From Amoeboaphelidium occidentale (Eukaryota; Aphelidiomycota; Aphelidea): a DNA stretch of 53,612 nt. The translations under genes were made by a program, and so were the position numbers. The DNA is taken from assembly GCA_023515795.1 (NCBI GenBank), contig JALGPX010000065.1:1-53612 (forward strand), in the 5' to 3' direction. Positions 53,612 through 53,612 of this stretch are shown here, piece after piece. The notes under the pieces were generated by a model. It saw only the letters and a program-made list of their open reading frames with translations. It made no database searches and was not told the DNA's origin. Position 1 is the first letter of the stretch. Every line of letters starts with the position of its first letter.

Positions 53612-53612
53612 G

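Overview
This is nuclear DNA of a gene-dense eukaryote. About 38 protein genes lie on both strands. Most are split by very short introns, typically 32-60 nt, with GT(A/T)(A/T)G-like donors, CTAAT/CTAAC-like branch sites and (T)AG acceptors. Gene content points to a fungus or close fungal relative: a PHO80-type cyclin, a Dia2/Pof3-type TPR/F-box/LRR protein, a YMC1-type mitochondrial carrier, Ssf1, Sft2 and a single-subunit mitochondrial ketoacyl synthase. A CRN/RHS-type NTPase gene and a WD40 receptor kinase suggest an early-diverging lineage (chytrid, blastocladiid, aphelid or Mucoromycota-like) rather than Dikarya. The NDUFAF5 gene implies a respiratory complex I. The exact taxon is not determinable from the sequence.

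Layout. 1-1.7 kb: broken and intact copies of a small heat-shock protein gene around two one-base gaps. 1.7-8.1 kb: a TPR-metallo-beta-lactamase fusion, SFT2, a Pho80-like cyclin, a TLC-domain membrane protein, PAM16 and an acidic serine-rich protein. 8.4-13.9 kb: a GRIP golgin and CNOT9. 14.1-16 kb: the CRN/RHS-like NTPase and a decayed paralogue fragment. 16-26.6 kb: a class II eIF4E, a SETD3-like methyltransferase, a signal-anchored membrane protein, an AT-hook protein, YMC1, SSF1, GRASP, TXNDC9/Plp1 and mitochondrial ketoacyl synthase. 26.6-36.3 kb: F-box/LRR protein, Bin3 methyltransferase, SAM50, NAE1, a bHLH-zip factor, NSE2 and nucleoside diphosphate kinase. 36.9-44 kb: NAA15, PIG-P, NDUFAF5 and a La-motif protein. 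44-53.6 kb: an HSF-like protein, the WD40 receptor kinase, a GGPP synthase, a small MED22-like protein, a canonical HSF and two unrecognised proteins, the last running off the window.

Neighbouring genes are packed tightly. Convergent stop codons lie 1-30 bp apart, and two divergent pairs have start codons only 15-16 bp apart, so promoters must overlap coding sequence or lie in 5' introns. Proteostasis and stress is a loose theme (Hsp20 with a heat-shock element, an HSF, a second HSF-like factor, a TPR-MBL protein, Plp1), but the genes do not form an operon.

Each N gap is flanked by direct duplications that differ by a few bases. This looks like unmerged haplotype or contig ends. Collapsing the duplicate restores a codon-multiple reading frame in the two interrupted genes. 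The most unusual finding is a single protein of about 1197 residues with a signal peptide, about 18 WD40-like repeats, one transmembrane helix and a cytoplasmic kinase domain that stops early.
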